From Cyathus striatus (Eukaryota; Basidiomycota; Agaricomycetes; Agaricales; Nidulariaceae), in NCBI GenBank assembly GCA_025738555.1, contig JAOVFP010000007.1:3162001-3226000 (forward strand): a stretch of DNA of 64,000 bases, read 5' to 3'. The notes below the pieces were generated by a model, which made no database searches, was not told the origin of the DNA, and worked only from the letters and a program-made list of their open reading frames with translations. A program made the translations under genes and the position numbers. Shown here in pieces: positions 62,045 through 64,000 of this stretch; the first letter of the stretch is position 1, and each line of letters starts with the position of its first letter.

Positions 62045-63689
62045 GAGCTCTTTACACTTAGCCGGGTGTTCTGTACAGATCCACGTGGAATCTGTGCAGA
62101 ATCCATACGGAATTTTCAGAGTCTGTGCAGAATCTGCACAGATTTGGCAGAGGTTTTTTTGGGTCTGTGCAGATTCTGCACAGAATCAAAAATTCCGTGT
62201 GGATTACGCAGAATTCCGCATTACAGACCTGAAAAATTCTGTACAGATTCTGTACAGAATCCATACAGAATCTTATTATACTTATTTTCTTATGGAAAAT
62301 TAGAATAGAAAATTGTGTGACACTAAGCATTAAGTGTGACACTGTGCATAAAGCGTGACACTATGCATAAAGCGTGACACTATGCATTGAGTGTGACACT
62401 AAGCATTGAGTGTGACACTAAGCATTAAGCATGACACTAAGCATTGAGTGTGACACTATGCATTGAGTGTGACACTAAGCATTGAGCATAACACTAAGTG
62501 ATGAGTGTGACATGTGACACTATGCATTAAGCGTGACACTATGCATTAAGCGTGACACTAAGCGTTGAGCGTGACATGTGACACTGTGCATTAAGCATGA
62601 TACTAAGTGTTGAGTGTGACATGTGACACTATGCATTAAGCGTGACACTAAGCGTTGAGTGTGACATGTGACACTGTGCATTAAGCGTGACACTAGCATT
62701 ATGCGTGACACTAAGCATTATGCGTGACACTAAGCATTATGTGTGACACTAAGCATTATGCGTGACACTAAGCATTATGCATGACACTAAGCATTATGCA
62801 TGACACTAAGCATTATGCATGACACTAAGCATTATGCGTGACACTAAGCATTAAGTGTGACACTAAGTGTTGAGTGTGACACTAAGCATTGAGTGTGACA
62901 CCAAGCATTAAGTGTGACACTAAGTGTTGAGTGTGACACTAAGCATTGAGTGTGACACCATGCATTAAGCGTGACACTAAGCGTTGAGTGTGACATGTGA
63001 CACTGTGCATTAAGCGTGACACTAAGCATTAAGCGTGACACTAAGTGTTGAGCGTGACACTAAGTGTTGAGCGTGACACTAAGTGTTGAGCGTGACACTA
63101 AGTGTTGAGCGTGACACTAAGTGTTGAGCGTGACACTAAGCATTAAGTGTGACACTATGCATTAAGTGTGACACTATGCATTGAGTGTGTTACTATACAT
63201 TAAGTATGACACTATGCATTGAGCATGATACTATATATTGAGTGTGTCACAGACTTCATGTGGTGTCAAACTTTTCACCTAGGGTTACACTTGACACCTG
63301 TGACAATGATTTCACGTAGTGTCACAGATCCTGGCAGCAGTGGAGACAAGATGGTGGTAGGGATGACATGAGATTATGAATTAACAGTTTTAATAGTGTT
63401 CATTGTGATTTGAAACAGGAAAATTAAGGTATTAAACAGATCTTACAGATGTTGCATAAATCCACACAGAATCCATGCAGAATATGTATGGAATCTGTAC
63501 AGAATAATCACCTCTAATAATAATAATAGCCACTATATAAATTCTGTATGGTATCCTCAAGGATCTGTATGGATCTGTACGGAATCCGCACAGATCCATG
63601 CGGATTCCGTACGGAATTTTCAGGTCCGTACAGATTCCATGCAGATCCATGCAGATCCATACAGACCTCCCGGGGGAGTGTAAATTACT
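62045..63689. mobile_element. F2: fold-back element with 19-bp satellite core
   Basis: 1645 bp. Left end GAGCTCTTTACACTTAGCC; right end GGGGGAGTGTAAATTACT. Flanked by the 9-bp duplication GAGAATTTT (62036-62044 and 63690-63698). The arms (62045-62290 and about 63450-63689) share words with F1. F2 sits in the right terminal repeat of K, 32 bp from its end. Confidence 0.9.
62316..63245. repeat. TGACACTAAGCATTRWGYG satellite (F2)
   Basis: Around 48 copies of a 19-bp unit, with TGTGACATGTGACAC higher-order inserts at 62510, 62575, 62615, 62665 and 62993, and a run of AGCATTATGCGTGACACTA at 62690-62850. CpG-containing units (GCGTGACAC) are commoner than in F1. Confidence 0.95.
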
Positions 63690-63730
63690 GAGAATTTTCA
63701 CTAATTTAGCTGTTGTAGTTTTTCCTGATG

Positions 63731-63926
63731 TAAGTTTTGTAGTCATTGTCAATTCCACAATGGTCCCCACCATAAACAGGAGCTGCTGAAGCCACACATT
63801 GTCAATGGGAAGGAGGTTTTTGTACCTATAAAATCATTTGTCATGTATGATTTCAGAGACTGGATTGGTGGACTTCTGTCTCAGCCTGGAATTGAAAAGA
63901 TGATTATAGGAAACTTCTTCCAGTAA
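63731..63926 (+). pseudogene. Plavaka/Tnp2-type transposase, segment 3
   Basis: Continues segment 2 in frame after K: KFCSHCQFHNGPHHKQELLK, then GKEVFVPIKSFVMYDFRDWI and GGLLSQPGIEKM. The VPIKxFVxxDFxDWxxGLLSxPGxE pattern precedes the DDE core in this transposase family. A TAA at 63924 ends the frame, and the expected core would lie to the right of the window or has been lost. The Cys residues of CSHC complete the zinc-binding cluster begun in segment 2. Confidence 0.75.
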
Positions 63927-64000
63927 TGAGTACTTATGAGTACTCATAATAGTAATAGTAGTACTCTAATAATGAGAAACATGAAGTAATGAGTACATAT

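Larger units (their letters stand above)
54785..63730. mobile_element. Element K: 8.9-kb TA-flanked TIR element with nested F1, T1, F2
   Basis: Left end CATCAGGAAAATCTCTATCA; right end, inverted, CATCAGGAAAAACTACAACA. Both go on to GCTAAATTAGTGAAA. It is flanked by TA (54783-54784 and 63731-63732). Removing K with one TA restores the reading frame of the host gene between AIYS and KFCSHC. About 5.3 kb remains without the three nested elements. I found no transposase in it. TA targeting suggests the Tc1/mariner group, but that is inference. Confidence 0.8.

Noticed and set aside
58131..63245. CRISPR-like arrays of short direct repeats
   Set aside because: The 19-bp units are contiguous with no unique spacers, inside fold-back elements, in a eukaryotic context.
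1..64000. TET/JBP dioxygenase gene, known to accompany some KDZ elements
   Set aside because: Looked for the double-stranded beta-helix HxD...H pattern near both KDZ genes and saw none.

Overview
This window looks like a transposon-dense stretch of a filamentous basidiomycete genome (Agaricomycetes; no finer placement is justified). The evidence is the set of transposase families: two KDZ (Kyakuja-Dileera-Zisupton) genes with CxC5/CxC6 cysteine clusters, a Plavaka/Tnp2-type gene, an agaricomycete-type DDE transposase, a fungal Ty3/Gypsy element and a hAT element. Short GT-AG introns and a complete lack of bacterial gene organisation agree. No convincing host gene was found. Almost every coding region is a decayed transposon gene. 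The damage is mostly TGA or TAG where homologues have Arg, Trp or Gln, which is what CpG-to-TpG deamination gives; the background is visibly poor in CpG.

Layout. (1) Positions 1-7267 hold one KDZ transposon cut by the left window edge, gene on the minus strand. (2) Positions 11193-35136 hold a second KDZ transposon bounded by the 9-bp duplication CAAAAGAGG. Its gene (14213-15947 and 31394-34672, plus strand) is split by a Ty3/Gypsy retrotransposon (15948-31389, minus strand, 4-bp duplication GATG). The left LTR of that retrotransposon is itself split by a satellite-rich TIR element, B1 (16636-20191, 7-bp duplication). (3) A 590-bp, almost identical inverted repeat (9256-9846 and 35695-36284) lies outside the second KDZ element. 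(4) Positions 36662-38730 hold a partial LTR (family C) carrying a complete solo LTR of another family (37188-38671). (5) Positions 39319-47116 hold element A, which encodes a DDE transposase and contains a nested B2 (42338-45269) and a solo LTR C3 (46392-47010). (6) From about 48660 to beyond the right edge runs one Plavaka/Tnp2-like gene. It is interrupted by a 5.75-kb hAT element (48969-54718, 8-bp duplication) and then by a 8.9-kb TA-flanked element, K (54785-63730). Smaller fold-back elements sit inside these: F3 in the hAT element, F1, F2 and T1 in K.

How the parts relate. The fold-back elements F1, F2 and F3 share terminal words (TTTACACT next to a C-rich or TTAGCC tip) and 8-9 bp duplications with the two KDZ elements, so I read them as non-autonomous KDZ relatives. 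B1 and B2 share terminal words (TGTCAGCC, with CATAAG or CATGAG outside on one end and CCCCTC on the other) with element A, so A may be, or descend from, their autonomous partner. Both groups have internal arms made of tandem repeats, and both are rich in the word TGTGACA/TGTCACA. This repeat-armed architecture, with a TGTGACA-type satellite core shared by two otherwise unrelated transposon groups, is the most unusual thing in the window.

All element boundaries were read by eye from matching ends and target duplications. No alignment or database search was run; family names rest on recognised motifs.
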